Below, piece by piece: positions 1 through 9,245 of a stretch of 64,000 nt of DNA; position 1 is the stretch's first letter, and each line of letters begins with the position of its first letter. This DNA is from Paraburkholderia fungorum. GTDB taxonomy: Bacteria; Pseudomonadota; Gammaproteobacteria; Burkholderiales; Burkholderiaceae. Location: NCBI RefSeq assembly GCF_003610895.1, contig NZ_MCAS01000012.1, forward strand, positions 248,001-312,000. The letters are read 5' to 3'. Below the pieces are notes generated by a model, which worked only from the letters and a program-made list of their open reading frames with translations, was not told the DNA's origin and made no database searches. Position numbers and translations under genes: made by a program.

Positions 1-2
1 AG

Positions 3-1802
3 ATGTCCGTGTCATCGAACCGCAAAACCCCTGAGCAGCTTCGCAGCTACCGCTGGTACGGCGTGAACGACCTGCGCTCGTTCGGCCACCGTTCACGCAC
101 GGCGCAAATGGGTTATCACCCGTCGGATTACATGGGCAAGCCGGTGATTGCCGTCGTCAACACGTGGAGCGAGATCAACTCGTGCCACACGCACTTCAAG
201 CAGCGCGTCGAGGAGGTGAAGCGCGGCGTCTGGCAGGCCGGCGGTTTTCCGGTCGAAATGCCGGTGATGACGCTGGCTGAGCCGTTCCAGAAGCCGACCA
301 CGATGCTGTATCGCAACTTCCTCGCGATGGAAACCGAGGAATTGCTGAAGTCCTATCCGTTCGACGGTTGTGTGCTGATGGGCGGTTGCGACAAGACCAC
401 GCCCGGTTTGCTGATGGGCGCGATCAGCATGAATCTGCCGTCCATCTATCTGCCGGCCGGGCCGATGCTGCGTGGCAACTGGAACGGCCGCACGCTGGGC
501 AGCGGCTCGGACACATGGAAATACTGGGCTGAATTGCGCGCCGGCAAGATCACGGAAGAAGAGTGGAAGGGCATCGAGAGCGGCATTGCGCGCTCGCCGG
601 GCCATTGCATGACGATGGGCACCGCGTCGACGATGACCAGCGCCACCGAGGCACTCGGCCTGACGCTACCCGGCTTCTCGTCGATTCCCGCAGTCGATTC
701 GCGGCATGCGCAGTTCGCTTCGTTGACAGGACAGCGCATCGTCGAGATGGTGTGGACCGACCAGAAGCCGTCCGACATCCTGAGCGCGAGGTCGTTCGAC
801 AACGCAGTGACCACCGTGCTTGCCATGTCCGGTTCGACCAACGCGATTGTCCACCTCGTTGCCGTGGCGCGGCGCGCCGGCATCGATCTGACGACAGCAC
901 GCTTTGACGAACTGGCGCGCATCACGCCGGTGCTCGGCAATCTGCGTCCCGCGGGCCGGTATCTGATGGAAGACTTTTTTTATGCCGGCGGCCTGCGCGC
1001 GCTACTGGTCGAGTTGGGCGAACTGATCGACGGCACGCAGATGACGGTCAGTGGCGCGACGCTCGGCGAGAACATTGCCGGCGCGGAAATATTCGATGAC
1101 GACGTCATCCGCAAGCGCGCCAATCCACTCGTTGCCAGCGACGGCCTCGCGGTGCTGACCGGCAATCTGGCGCCGGACGGTGCGGTGATCAAACCCGCCG
1201 CGATGGAAGCGCATCTGCAGAAACACCGTGGTCCGGCGGTGGTATTCAAGGACTACGCCGACATGGCCGCGCGCATCGACTCGGAAGAGCTGGTCGTCAC
1301 GGCCGACTCGGTGATCGTGCTGCAGCATGCAGGTCCGGTGGGTGCGCCCGGCATGCCGGAGTGGGGCCAACTGCCGATTCCGCAAAAGCTGTTGAAGCAG
1401 GGTGTGCGCGACATGGTGCGCATTTCCGATGCGCGCATGAGCGGCACCAGTTACGGCGCGTGCGTGCTGCACGTGGCGCCTGAGTCGTTCGTGGGTGGTC
1501 CGCTCGCGCTGGTGAGGGACGGCGACATGATCGAGCTGGACGTGCCTGCCCGCCGTTTGCATGTCGACGTGAGCGACGCGGAACTTTCGGCGCGCAAGGC
1601 CGCGTGGCAACCGCCCAAGCGGCCGTTCGAGCGCGGCTTCGGCGTGATGCATCAGTTGCATGTGACGCAGGCCAACAAGGGGTGTGACTTCGACTTCCTT
1701 GAAGAACCCCTCAGCGCAAGCGCGCCGCAAAGTCCGGTGCAGGCCGCGCCGACGGAGCCGCCCTCAGCGGGCACGACGCGTACCGAACCTGAAATCCACT
1801 AA
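3..1802 (+). CDS. IlvD/Edd-family sugar-acid dehydratase
   Basis: This is a 599-residue dehydratase of the IlvD/Edd family. The family removes water from a 2,3-dihydroxy acid to give a 2-keto-3-deoxy acid, using an Fe-S cluster and Mg2+. Three cysteines expected to hold the cluster are visible: C61 in [10 protein letters not shown]129 in [10 protein letters not shown] and C202 in [11 protein letters not shown]. The length and the N-terminal start [11 protein letters not shown] resemble the L-arabinonate/pentonate dehydratase branch more than the amino-acid enzyme IlvD. It is followed by an RraA-family gene 17 bp downstream, an MFS permease and a LacI regulator, which points to uptake and use of a sugar acid. 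The start codon is two bases into the window, so its ribosome-binding site is not visible. The exact substrate is unknown. Confidence 0.88.
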   Translation: MSVSSNRKTPEQLRSYRWYGVNDLRSFGHRSRTAQMGYHPSDYMGKPVIAVVNTWSEINSCHTHFKQRVEEVKRGVWQAGGFPVEMPVMTLAEPFQKPTTMLYRNFLAMETEELLKSYPFDGCVLMGGCDKTTPGLLMGAISMNLPSIYLPAGPMLRGNWNGRTLGSGSDTWKYWAELRAGKITEEEWKGIESGIARSPGHCMTMGTASTMTSATEALGLTLPGFSSIPAVDSRHAQFASLTGQRIVEMVWTDQKPSDILSARSFDNAVTTVLAMSGSTNAIVHLVAVARRAGIDLTTARFDELARITPVLGNLRPAGRYLMEDFFYAGGLRALLVELGELIDGTQMTVSGATLGENIAGAEIFDDDVIRKRANPLVASDGLAVLTGNLAPDGAVIKPAAMEAHLQKHRGPAVVFKDYADMAARIDSEELVVTADSVIVLQHAGPVGAPGMPEWGQLPIPQKLLKQGVRDMVRISDARMSGTSYGACVLHVAPESFVGGPLALVRDGDMIELDVPARRLHVDVSDAELSARKAAWQPPKRPFERGFGVMHQLHVTQANKGCDFDFLEEPLSASAPQSPVQAAPTEPPSAGTTRTEPEIH

Positions 1803-1819
1803 CTCGACCCAGACCTCTC

Positions 1820-2554
1820 ATGACCGCATCGAACCTCACCATCAGCGACGCCACACTCGCGCAGCTACGGCACGTCAGCACGGCAACGCTGACCACGCAA
1901 CTCTTCAAGCGCGGCTTGCGCAACGTATTCCTGCAAGGTGTCGCGCCGCTTGTCAAACCGGCGCCTGGCGCACCTAACGTTGTCGGCCCGGCGTTCACGC
2001 TGCGCAACATCCCGGCCCGGGAGGATCTGGACCACGTCGGCGTGTTCCAGGACCCGGACCATCCGCAGCGCAAAGCCGTTGAAACGGCGCCGCCTGGCAG
2101 CGTGCTGGTGCAGGACTGCCGCGGTGAGCGCGCGGTCGCGTCGGTCGGCTCGATTCTCGCGCTGCGTCTGGCAAAGCGTGGTGTCGCCGGCATGGTTTCG
2201 GATGGCCCGGTGCGCGATAGCGGCACGATCGCGGAACTGGGTTTGCCAATCTGGTGCGCGGGCGCGAGTGCGCCGCTGAATCTGGCCAAGCATCATGCGG
2301 TCGATATGAATGTCCCAATCGCTTGTGGCGGCGTGCCTGTGTATCCCGGCGATATCGTTGTCGCCGATGTGGACGGCGTGGTCATCGTGCCGCGCGAAAT
2401 GGCAACTGAAATCGCGCGCGACGCCGCCGAGCAGGAGCAGCTCGAGGCGTTCATCACGCAACGCATCGAAGAGGGCAGGCCGTTGCGGGGCACGTATCCG
2501 CCGGACGAGGCAACGATGGCTGCCTACGCGCAGTGGCGCGCAGAAAAACATTAA
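1820..2554 (+). CDS. RraA-family protein (HMG/CHA aldolase-like)
   Basis: This 244-residue protein belongs to the RraA / dimethylmenaquinone-methyltransferase-like fold. The family contains the RNase E inhibitor RraA and also class II pyruvate aldolases acting on 4-hydroxy-4-methyl-2-oxoglutarate. The signature DGPVRDSG has the Arg-Asp pair (R132, D133) that in aldolase members helps bind the divalent metal and the keto acid. Later segments GVPVYPGDIVVADVDGV and VVIVPRE are also typical. The protein is longer than E. coli RraA (161 residues) and sits 17 bp after a sugar-acid dehydratase. I therefore infer a metabolic role on a 2-keto acid made by that dehydratase rather than RNase control. 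This is inference from context. Confidence 0.82.
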   Translation: MTASNLTISDATLAQLRHVSTATLTTQLFKRGLRNVFLQGVAPLVKPAPGAPNVVGPAFTLRNIPAREDLDHVGVFQDPDHPQRKAVETAPPGSVLVQDCRGERAVASVGSILALRLAKRGVAGMVSDGPVRDSGTIAELGLPIWCAGASAPLNLAKHHAVDMNVPIACGGVPVYPGDIVVADVDGVVIVPREMATEIARDAAEQEQLEAFITQRIEEGRPLRGTYPPDEATMAAYAQWRAEKH

Positions 2555-2639
2555 GGCGCCAAGGCTGTTTCAAGCTGTCAGATTGCCATTGAGCCATTGA
2601 GCCATTGCTCGCGCGAACGGCGCGAGCGCAGGAGACACA

Positions 2640-3965
2640 GTGAATATGACGACACCGGCGATCGACGAATCACGTCTGATCAATCGCCTGGCACTCCGTT
2701 TGATGCCGCTGCTCGGAGTGCTCTATCTGGTTGCCTATATCGACCGCTCCAATATCAGCTTTGCCAAGCTGCAGATGCTCGGCAGCCTCGGGCTTTCCGA
2801 AGTTGCGTATGGGCTCGGTGCGTCGCTGTTTTTCATCGGCTATCTGTTGTTCGAAGTACCCAGCAACGTGCTGCTGCACAAGTACGGCGCGCCTCGCTGG
2901 ATGGCGCGCATCATGTTCACGTGGGGCATCGTCACGATACTCCTCGCGTTTACGCAGAACGCAACGATGTTCTATGTGCTGCGTTTTCTGCTCGGCGCGT
3001 CGGAAGCGGGTCTGTATCCGGGCGTGATCTACTACCTGACCTTGTGGTTTCCGTCGCGGCATCGCGTGCGCATGCTCGGCTATTTCACGGTCGGCAGCAG
3101 TCTGGGCAACATGGTGGGTGCGCCCATCTGCGGCTGGCTGCTCGACAAAGGCGGCCTCGCGGGACTGCACGGCTGGCAGCTTGTGTTCATCGTCACTGGC
3201 TTGCCGTCGATTCTGTTGACCTTCGTTGTGCTGCGCCTGCTGCCGGCCTCGCCGAAGCAGGCGAAATTTCTCTCCGCCGATGAAAAACAATGGCTCGCCG
3301 GCACGCTCGACGCGGAGCGCGCACAGATGAAGGCACGCTATGCCGGCCACGCCTCGTTGCTGAGCGTGCTGACGGAACCGCGAGTGATCGGCATGGCGCT
3401 CTATTACATGATGCTGTCGATTTCCGTCTACGGTGTGAGCTACTGGTTGCCGACGCTGGTGAAAGGCTTCGGTGTCAGCAATACGACCAATGGCCTGCTG
3501 AACATCATTCCCTGGCTGATGGCGACCATTGTGCTGGCCTGGCTGCCGTCGAAGCTGCGCGGCGGTAATCGTGCAATCGTCGCGATGCTGGTGGCCGCGT
3601 TGCTCGGCGTGGCGTGCTTCCTGAGCGCAGTGTTTCTGCCTACCAACACACTGCGGTTTGCCGCGCTCTGTTTCGGCGCGCCGTGCATGTATTTGCTGAT
3701 CCCGTGTTTCTGGACGCTGCCGCCGAAGTTCCTGTTTGGCGCGCGCGCCGCGGCCGGCATTGCGGCGATCAATTCACTCGGCAATATCGGCGGTTTCATC
3801 GCGCAGAATCTGGTGCCGTGGGTACGTCAGACCACGGGTAGCGTGAAGACGCCGATGCTGATTCCGGCGGCCTGCCTGCTGGTGTTCGCCGTGGTCACGG
3901 TGTTTATCCTGCGGCGTAATCGGGGCGGCGCCATAGCGCAAAGCGCTGTGCCCGTGACCGAGTAG
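2640..3965 (+). CDS. MFS transporter, anion:cation symporter type
   Basis: This is a 441-residue inner-membrane permease with about twelve hydrophobic segments. The N-terminal pattern LYLVAYIDRSNISFAKLQM is characteristic of the anion:cation symporter (ACS) family of the major facilitator superfamily, which carries sugar acids, tartrate, phthalate and similar organic anions. It starts at GTG 2640 after a GGAGAC ribosome-binding site; an ATG at 2646 is the alternative. The position behind the dehydratase and RraA genes suggests that it imports their sugar-acid substrate. The family call is strong and the substrate is unknown. Confidence 0.85.
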   Translation: MNMTTPAIDESRLINRLALRLMPLLGVLYLVAYIDRSNISFAKLQMLGSLGLSEVAYGLGASLFFIGYLLFEVPSNVLLHKYGAPRWMARIMFTWGIVTILLAFTQNATMFYVLRFLLGASEAGLYPGVIYYLTLWFPSRHRVRMLGYFTVGSSLGNMVGAPICGWLLDKGGLAGLHGWQLVFIVTGLPSILLTFVVLRLLPASPKQAKFLSADEKQWLAGTLDAERAQMKARYAGHASLLSVLTEPRVIGMALYYMMLSISVYGVSYWLPTLVKGFGVSNTTNGLLNIIPWLMATIVLAWLPSKLRGGNRAIVAMLVAALLGVACFLSAVFLPTNTLRFAALCFGAPCMYLLIPCFWTLPPKFLFGARAAAGIAAINSLGNIGGFIAQNLVPWVRQTTGSVKTPMLIPAACLLVFAVVTVFILRRNRGGAIAQSAVPVTE

Positions 3966-4087
3966 ATCTGCCTTGAAGGATTTGTGACCCGGCACGTTGG
4001 CGCCTTTCGTCGCCGGCGGTCTATGCCGGTCCATGGCGCTCTATGGCGGTCTACAATACGCGCGAACCATCACCTAGTCACCGACCC

Positions 4088-5155
4088 ATGCCGAATCACA
4101 AGCCCACCGCCGTTGCCAGCCCTGATATGACGGAGACGGCGGCGCCAGCGAAACGCTTGCGTGGCGGCGCCAAAGGCCTGCGCATTACGGATGTCGCTGC
4201 GCAAGCGGGCGTCGCGCCGATTACGGTGTCGCGCGTTTTCAATAGTCCCGAGACGGTTGCGCCCGAAACGCTCGAACGGGTGCGGCAGGTCGTGCAGAAG
4301 CTCGGCTATGTACCGAATCGCCTTGCGGGCGGATTGTCGTCGGCGCGTTCGCGGCTGATCGCGGCGATTGTGCCGACCATCTCTCACTCGTTGTTTTCCA
4401 CCACGATCCAGGTGTTCAGCGAGACGATGTCGCGCGCGGGTTATCAGGTGTTGCTGGCCTTGAGCGGCTATAGCGATTCGAGCGAAGAGGCGCTGCTCGA
4501 CGCGGTGCTGAGCCGGCGTCCGGAAGGCGTGTTGCTGACCGGTGTCGCTCATACGGATTCTTTGCGCGAGCGTTTGCGCAACGTGGGTCTGCCGATTGTC
4601 GAAACCTGGGATATGACCGACGCGCCGATCGACATGCTGGTCGGCTTTTCGCACTATCAGATCGGCGCCGCCGTGGCCGGGCATTTTCTGCAACGGAAGG
4701 TGCGGGCGCCTGGCCTCGTGCTGGCGAACGACGAGCGGGCGCTCGCACGCCGTAACGGCTTTTGCGACCGGCTGGCGCAAGCAGGTATTCACCACGTCGC
4801 CGAGGTGCGGGTGTCGCCGCCGAGTTCGGTCGCGCTCGGCAAAGCCGCATTGCCCACGCTGCTCGAGCAGGCGCCGCAACTCGACGCTGTATTTTGCGGC
4901 TCCGATCTGCTGGCGATCGGTGTGCTCGGCGCGGCGAGGCAGCTCGGCTTGAGCGTGCCGTCGCAACTATCGATCTGCGGTTTCGGCGACCTCGAATTCG
5001 CCACCGAAACCACGCCGCAACTCACCACCGTGCGCGTGGACGGCACCCGCATCGGACTTACCGCCGCGCGCTGCCTGCTCGATCGCCTTGCGGGCGACGC
5101 CAACGTCAAGGTGACCGACGTTGGTTTTCATATCGTCGAGCGTGAGACGACCTGA
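4088..5155 (+). CDS. LacI-family transcriptional regulator
   Basis: This is a LacI/GalR-type repressor of about 355 residues. The N-terminal helix-turn-helix reads LRITDVAAQAGVAPITVSRV, followed by the hinge and a periplasmic-binding-protein-like effector domain (IAAIVPTISHSLFSTT; ...SICGFGDLEFATETTPQLTTV). It resembles the gluconate-type regulators of the family. I chose ATG 4088 because a TACAAT hexamer at 4052-4057 could be the -10 box, which would put the upstream ATG at 4043 outside the transcript. Neither start has a clear ribosome-binding site. It probably controls the dehydratase, RraA and MFS genes just upstream with a sugar acid as effector. That is inferred from adjacency. Confidence 0.85.
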   Translation: MPNHKPTAVASPDMTETAAPAKRLRGGAKGLRITDVAAQAGVAPITVSRVFNSPETVAPETLERVRQVVQKLGYVPNRLAGGLSSARSRLIAAIVPTISHSLFSTTIQVFSETMSRAGYQVLLALSGYSDSSEEALLDAVLSRRPEGVLLTGVAHTDSLRERLRNVGLPIVETWDMTDAPIDMLVGFSHYQIGAAVAGHFLQRKVRAPGLVLANDERALARRNGFCDRLAQAGIHHVAEVRVSPPSSVALGKAALPTLLEQAPQLDAVFCGSDLLAIGVLGAARQLGLSVPSQLSICGFGDLEFATETTPQLTTVRVDGTRIGLTAARCLLDRLAGDANVKVTDVGFHIVERETT

Positions 5156-5162
5156 TGCGGTA

Positions 5163-6059
5163 TTACCGGACTTGCGTTCCTGCTTGACCCGCTCCAACGC
5201 TTTCGTCCGCGCAGCGCAGAAAACCCGCGATCAATCGTCCCCTCGGCGACGCCCGGTGCCAAAGAACACCAAAGCGCCGCGGTTCGGTTTTCGCCGGCAA
5301 CGCTATCTTTGCGATGCCCAATCCCACGGTCAATGGCGACACGATGTCGGGCGCGAGTGAGACGCCGAGTCCACGGTCCACCATCATCGCGATGGCCATC
5401 AGCGAATTCAGTTCGAACAGTTCGTGCGGCACGATTTTCGCTTCGCGCAGGTAGTCGTCCGCCTGCTTGCCGCCACCGAGCGAGCGGTCGTAGCGGATGA
5501 ACGGCTCGCGGCGCAGCAGTTCGTGAGGATCGTCTTTCGCGAGCCGTGACGGAGCGAGTACGACGATCGGCTCTGCTCTCAGCAGATGCCAGTCGTAGGC
5601 CTTCGGCAGCGCGAATGCGGGATGCAGGCAGACGGCCACGTCGAGCTCGCCACGTTGCAGCGTGTCGTACAACTCCATCGAGGTGCCTGCCCGGATCAGC
5701 ACCTTCGCCTGCGGGAAAGCCGTGGAGAAACTGGCGAGCGCATCGGGCAGCAGGCTGAGGAGCGCCGTGGTGATCGTGCCGATACGTAATTCGCCGGCGG
5801 CCTCGCCTTCGAGCGCGAACGCTTTCAACTCGGACAATTCACGAACGAGGGCGCGTGCGCGTTCTATGACGCGATGCCCGGCTTCCGTCGGAATGACCGT
5901 GCGCCCAGCGCGCACCAGCAGCGGCACGCCCAGTTCGCGCTCGAGCGACTGGATCTGCTGCGCCACGGCGGCGGGCGTGACGCCCACCCGGCGGGCCGCT
6001 TCGGCCATCGAACCGCTATCGACTACCAGCAGGAGATTGGCGAGAAATTCGGTTTCCAT
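5163..6059 (-). CDS. LysR-family transcriptional regulator
   Basis: This 298-residue regulator has an N-terminal winged helix (LLVVDSGSMAEAARRVGVTP, then AAVAQQIQSLERELGVPLLV) and a LysR substrate-binding domain. The gene is transcribed away from the CoA-ester lyase operon that begins at 6164. The 104-bp gap holds repeated GATAG half-sites (6062-6106). LysR proteins normally control the divergent neighbour with a pathway intermediate as coinducer, so it likely controls the lyase/CoA-transferase/transporter cluster. Its 3' end is 7 bp from the 3' end of the LacI gene, so the two converge. The effector is unknown. Confidence 0.88.
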   Translation of the reverse strand: METEFLANLLLVVDSGSMAEAARRVGVTPAAVAQQIQSLERELGVPLLVRAGRTVIPTEAGHRVIERARALVRELSELKAFALEGEAAGELRIGTITTALLSLLPDALASFSTAFPQAKVLIRAGTSMELYDTLQRGELDVAVCLHPAFALPKAYDWHLLRAEPIVVLAPSRLAKDDPHELLRREPFIRYDRSLGGGKQADDYLREAKIVPHELFELNSLMAIAMMVDRGLGVSLAPDIVSPLTVGLGIAKIALPAKTEPRRFGVLWHRASPRGRLIAGFLRCADESVGAGQAGTQVR

Positions 6060-6061
6060 AA

Positions 6062-6106
6062 AGATAGATTATCTACCGTTTAAAGATAGAAACGGATAGT
6101 TTATCT
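6062..6106. promoter_or_regulatory. Probable LysR operator with repeated GATAG sites
   Basis: Two short inverted repeats with the same layout lie in the divergent promoter region: AGATA-GAT-TATCT at 6062-6074 and GATA-GTT-TATC at 6095-6105. Their centres are about 32 bp apart, close to three helical turns. A further GATAG half-site lies between them at 6085. The arrangement suits a multi-site LysR tetramer. The assignment rests on sequence symmetry and position only. Confidence 0.5.
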
Positions 6107-6163
6107 AAATCCTTAGTGGACTTAGACTCGTTTCCAGCCAAGCAGAAAAGAAGGACTGGAGAC

Positions 6164-7072
6164 ATGAGAAGCAAGTTATTCGTGCCGGCGTCGCGCCCGG
6201 AACTCTTTGCGAAGGCGCTCGCGAGCGCGGCCGATGCGCTCTCGTTCGATCTGGAAGATGCAGTCTCAGCCGGGCGCAAGCCGCAGGCGCGTGAGGCGCT
6301 TCGTGATCTGCTGGGCTCCAGCGAAGCCACCGGCCATGGAAAAGTCCTGATCGTGCGCGTCAACGCGCTCGACACGCCGTACTGCCGTGCCGACATCGAG
6401 GCGGTCGTTCAACCCGGTTTGCACTTCATCAATCTCCCCAAGCCCGAAAGCGTGGACGACGTGCTCGCTGCCGTGGCGCTGATCGAGCAGGCGGAGCGCG
6501 CCAACGGCGTCGCCACACCGGTGAAGCTGTTACTCAATATCGAGTCGCCCAAAGCGTTCCGTCTTGCCGCTGAACTAGCCGGTGCGCATCCGCGCGTAGC
6601 GGGTCTGCAACTGGGTCTCGGCGATCTTTTCGAGCCGCTGGGCGTGGCTCGCCGGGAACCCTCTGCAGTTCAGCAGGCCATGTTCAGCCTGCGCATCGCC
6701 GCGGGCGAGGCCGGCGTATTCGCGTACGACTCGGCGTTTGCCAACATCCGCGACGAAGCCGGTTTTCGCGCCGAAGCGCAGCTTGCGCGTGCGCTGGGTT
6801 TTCTCGGCAAGACCTGCATCCATCCGAGCCAGATTGCCATCGCCAATGAGGTTTTTCGTCCCTCGGACGAGGAGATCGAGCATGCCGTGCACGTTGTCGA
6901 AGCAGCGCGCGAGGCGGATAGCAAGGGGCTGGGCGCGTACGTCGTCGACGGCAGGATGATCGATCCGCCGTTCGTGGAGCGCGCGCGCGTGCTGGTCGGC
7001 AATGCCGAACGCCTTGGACTGCTCACCAGCCAGCAACGCGCTGCGCTCGCGGGCGCCGACCTCGCCCATTGA
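6164..7072 (+). CDS. HpcH/HpaI-family CoA ester lyase (CitE-like)
   Basis: This 302-residue TIM-barrel enzyme resembles the beta subunit of citrate lyase and stand-alone malyl-/citramalyl-CoA lyases. Recognisable motifs are MRSKLFVPASRPELFAKA at the start, SFDLEDAV with the metal-binding acidic pair, VRVNALDTPY with the substrate arginine, and GKTCIHPSQI near the end. Members cleave a 3-hydroxyacyl-CoA dicarboxylate into acetyl-CoA plus pyruvate or glyoxylate. I used ATG 6164 because GGACTGGAG precedes it by a normal distance; an upstream ATG at 6116 lacks this. It is followed by a CaiB CoA-transferase, so the pair can activate and split a hydroxy acid. The exact substrate is not determined. 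Confidence 0.87.
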   Translation: MRSKLFVPASRPELFAKALASAADALSFDLEDAVSAGRKPQAREALRDLLGSSEATGHGKVLIVRVNALDTPYCRADIEAVVQPGLHFINLPKPESVDDVLAAVALIEQAERANGVATPVKLLLNIESPKAFRLAAELAGAHPRVAGLQLGLGDLFEPLGVARREPSAVQQAMFSLRIAAGEAGVFAYDSAFANIRDEAGFRAEAQLARALGFLGKTCIHPSQIAIANEVFRPSDEEIEHAVHVVEAAREADSKGLGAYVVDGRMIDPPFVERARVLVGNAERLGLLTSQQRAALAGADLAH

Positions 7073-7116
7073 TTTGCGCACGAGCGGCGAAACACTGGAG
7101 ATACACGGAGTTACCC

Positions 7117-8322
7117 ATGCAACGATTGTCGGATTCATCGCCCGTCGAAGCACGCGGCCCGCTTGCGGGCGTGCGCGTGCTCGACCTGAGCGCCTATATC
7201 GCAGGCCCTTACGGTTGCACGCTGCTGGCCGATCAGGGGGCCGAAGTGATCAAGATCGAGCCGCCCGCGGGCGACAACCTGCGCAAATATCCGTCGACCC
7301 TCGAAGCCGAAAGCCGTGCGTTCCTCGGTGTCAATCGAGGCAAGCGCGGTCTCGTTCTCGACCTGAAGCAAGCTGAAGCGCTTGCGGTGCTCAAGCGCCT
7401 CGTCGAATCGGCCGACGTGCTTGTTCACAACTTCCGCCCGAATGTGCCGGCGCGCCTCGGGATTGCCTATGAACAGCTACGCGAGATCAATCCGCGTCTG
7501 ATCTACTGCGCGGTGACGGGTTACGGCGAAACCGGGCCGAATAAGGAGAAGGCCGGCTACGATCAGGTGCTGCAAACGATGACCGGCATGTGCACCTTGC
7601 AGGGAAAGCGTGGTGGGCCGCCGGAGATTCTGTACGGCTCCGTGGTCGATTACTACGCGGCCGCGCTTGTGGCGGCGGGTGTGTCGTCCGCGCTTTTTGA
7701 GCGTGAGCGTAGCGGCGCGGGACAGTACGTCGGCGTGTCGCTGCTGCGCAGCGCGCTCACCATGCAATCGGCTCGCATGATCTGGGCCGACAGTGAACCC
7801 AGGGACGTCGGCCGTGACATGCGCTCGGGCGGCATCACCGGGATTCATCCGACTCGCGAGGGCTACCTTTACATCTCCGCGAATACCCCGCACTTCTGGC
7901 AATCGCTCTGCGAGAAAACAGGCCTCGAAGCGCTGGCGCAGGACGAGCGCTACGGCACGGTACGCAAGCGTGCCCTTCATTGCGACGAGATCGTGCCGAA
8001 GCTCCATGCCGCATTGCAGGCGCGCACGGCGTTCGAATGGGAAGCGCTGTTCGGCGACGCCGTGCCGTGCGCGGCCGCCCGCAGTGTCGAGGACATGTTC
8101 GACGATCCGCAGGTCGTGTCCGAGGACATGGTGAGCAGTTTCGAGTATCCGGGCGTCGGGCGCTATCGCGGCTTCAAGCAGCCAATCCGGTTCGGCGCGA
8201 CACCGGGGCCCGAGCCGCTTGCCGCGCCGGCGTTCGGTCAGCATTCCGATGCGGTGCTGCGCGACGTCGGGCTGACCGATACGCAGATCGCGTCGCTTCG
8301 CGCCGCGCGCGCGGTGTTGTGA
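7117..8322 (+). CDS. CaiB/BaiF family CoA-transferase
   Basis: This is a 401-residue class III CoA-transferase. It has the N-terminal signature GPLAGVRVLDLSAYIAGPY, the nucleotide-site segment ADQGAEVIKIEPPAGD, HNFRPNVPARLG, and GYDQVLQ, whose D149 matches the position of the catalytic aspartate that forms acyl-CoA anhydride intermediates. The family moves CoA from a donor such as succinyl-CoA onto a carboxylic acid. Start ATG 7117 follows an ACGGAG site; longer starts upstream would overlap the lyase gene. With the preceding lyase it forms the core of an acid-activation and cleavage route. Confidence 0.9.
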   Translation: MQRLSDSSPVEARGPLAGVRVLDLSAYIAGPYGCTLLADQGAEVIKIEPPAGDNLRKYPSTLEAESRAFLGVNRGKRGLVLDLKQAEALAVLKRLVESADVLVHNFRPNVPARLGIAYEQLREINPRLIYCAVTGYGETGPNKEKAGYDQVLQTMTGMCTLQGKRGGPPEILYGSVVDYYAAALVAAGVSSALFERERSGAGQYVGVSLLRSALTMQSARMIWADSEPRDVGRDMRSGGITGIHPTREGYLYISANTPHFWQSLCEKTGLEALAQDERYGTVRKRALHCDEIVPKLHAALQARTAFEWEALFGDAVPCAAARSVEDMFDDPQVVSEDMVSSFEYPGVGRYRGFKQPIRFGATPGPEPLAAPAFGQHSDAVLRDVGLTDTQIASLRAARAVL

Positions 8323-8333
8323 AGGAATATTCC

Positions 8334-9179
8334 ATGGATAGCCGGCAGCCCCGGTTCGCAGCGCCGCCAGGTGCATGCGATTCGCACATGCATATCTACG
8401 AGCGCCGCTTCCTCGCGGGCACACCGGGCGTGGGCTTCGTGGAAGACGCAAGTGTGGCCGATTACCGCAAAGTGCAGACACGTATCGGTACGCAACGGAC
8501 CGTGGTCGTGACACCGCGCACATACGGCACCGATAACAGCGTGACACTCGACGCCATCGCCCAACTCGGGCTGAATCGCGCACGCGGCGTCGCGGTGTTA
8601 CGGCCCGACGTGAGCGACGAGCAACTGGCCTTGTTGCACGAAGGCGGTATCCGCGGCATTCGCTTCACGTTGTACACGCCGGCTAACGCGGTTGTCGGCT
8701 TCGACATGGTCGAGCCGCTCGCCTGCCGCGTCGCGGAACTCGGCTGGCACGTTCAACTGCATTGGACGGCCGCACAGATCGTCGAGCATGAAGCGATGCT
8801 CGCACGGCTTCCTGCAACCATCGTGTTCGATCATCTGGCGCGCTTGCCCTTGCCGCAGGGGACGTCTCATCCGGCGTTCGCCGTCGTGCGGCGCCTTGCC
8901 GAAAGCGGCCGCGTGTGGGTCAAGCTCTCGGGCGCGTATCTCGACTCTATTGCCGGTCTGAAGGGCGGCTACGCCGACAGCACGGCGAGCGCGCGTGCAT
9001 GGATCGACGCGCTGCCGGAGAACGTGGTTTGGGGCAGTGACTGGCCGCATACGACCGAGTCGCACAAACCGGACGACGTCATGCTGTTCGACCTGCTCGG
9101 CACATGGGCCGATGACGCTGCAACGCGCCGCCGCATTCTGGTCGATAACGCCGCGAAGCTCTACGACTTCCCGGCCTGA
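8334..9179 (+). CDS. Amidohydrolase, 2-pyrone-4,6-dicarboxylate lactonase-like (COG3618)
   Basis: This 281-residue metal-dependent TIM-barrel hydrolase has the N-terminal CDSHMHIY motif, IVFDHLARLPLP, VWVKLSGAY and VVWGSDWPHTTE. That set is typical of the COG3618 branch that includes LigI (2-pyrone-4,6-dicarboxylate lactonase) and other lactonases. It begins 11 bp after the CoA-transferase with AAGGAA just upstream, so it is translated in the same operon. A lactone-opening step would supply a hydroxy acid for CoA transfer and cleavage. The substrate cannot be read from the sequence. Confidence 0.85.
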   Translation: MDSRQPRFAAPPGACDSHMHIYERRFLAGTPGVGFVEDASVADYRKVQTRIGTQRTVVVTPRTYGTDNSVTLDAIAQLGLNRARGVAVLRPDVSDEQLALLHEGGIRGIRFTLYTPANAVVGFDMVEPLACRVAELGWHVQLHWTAAQIVEHEAMLARLPATIVFDHLARLPLPQGTSHPAFAVVRRLAESGRVWVKLSGAYLDSIAGLKGGYADSTASARAWIDALPENVVWGSDWPHTTESHKPDDVMLFDLLGTWADDAATRRRILVDNAAKLYDFPA

Positions 9180-9245
9180 ACACGCAACCGCCGACCTGAA
9201 TGCGCACAGAACGCATCGGGCACAGAGAACATCTGGAGACAAACG

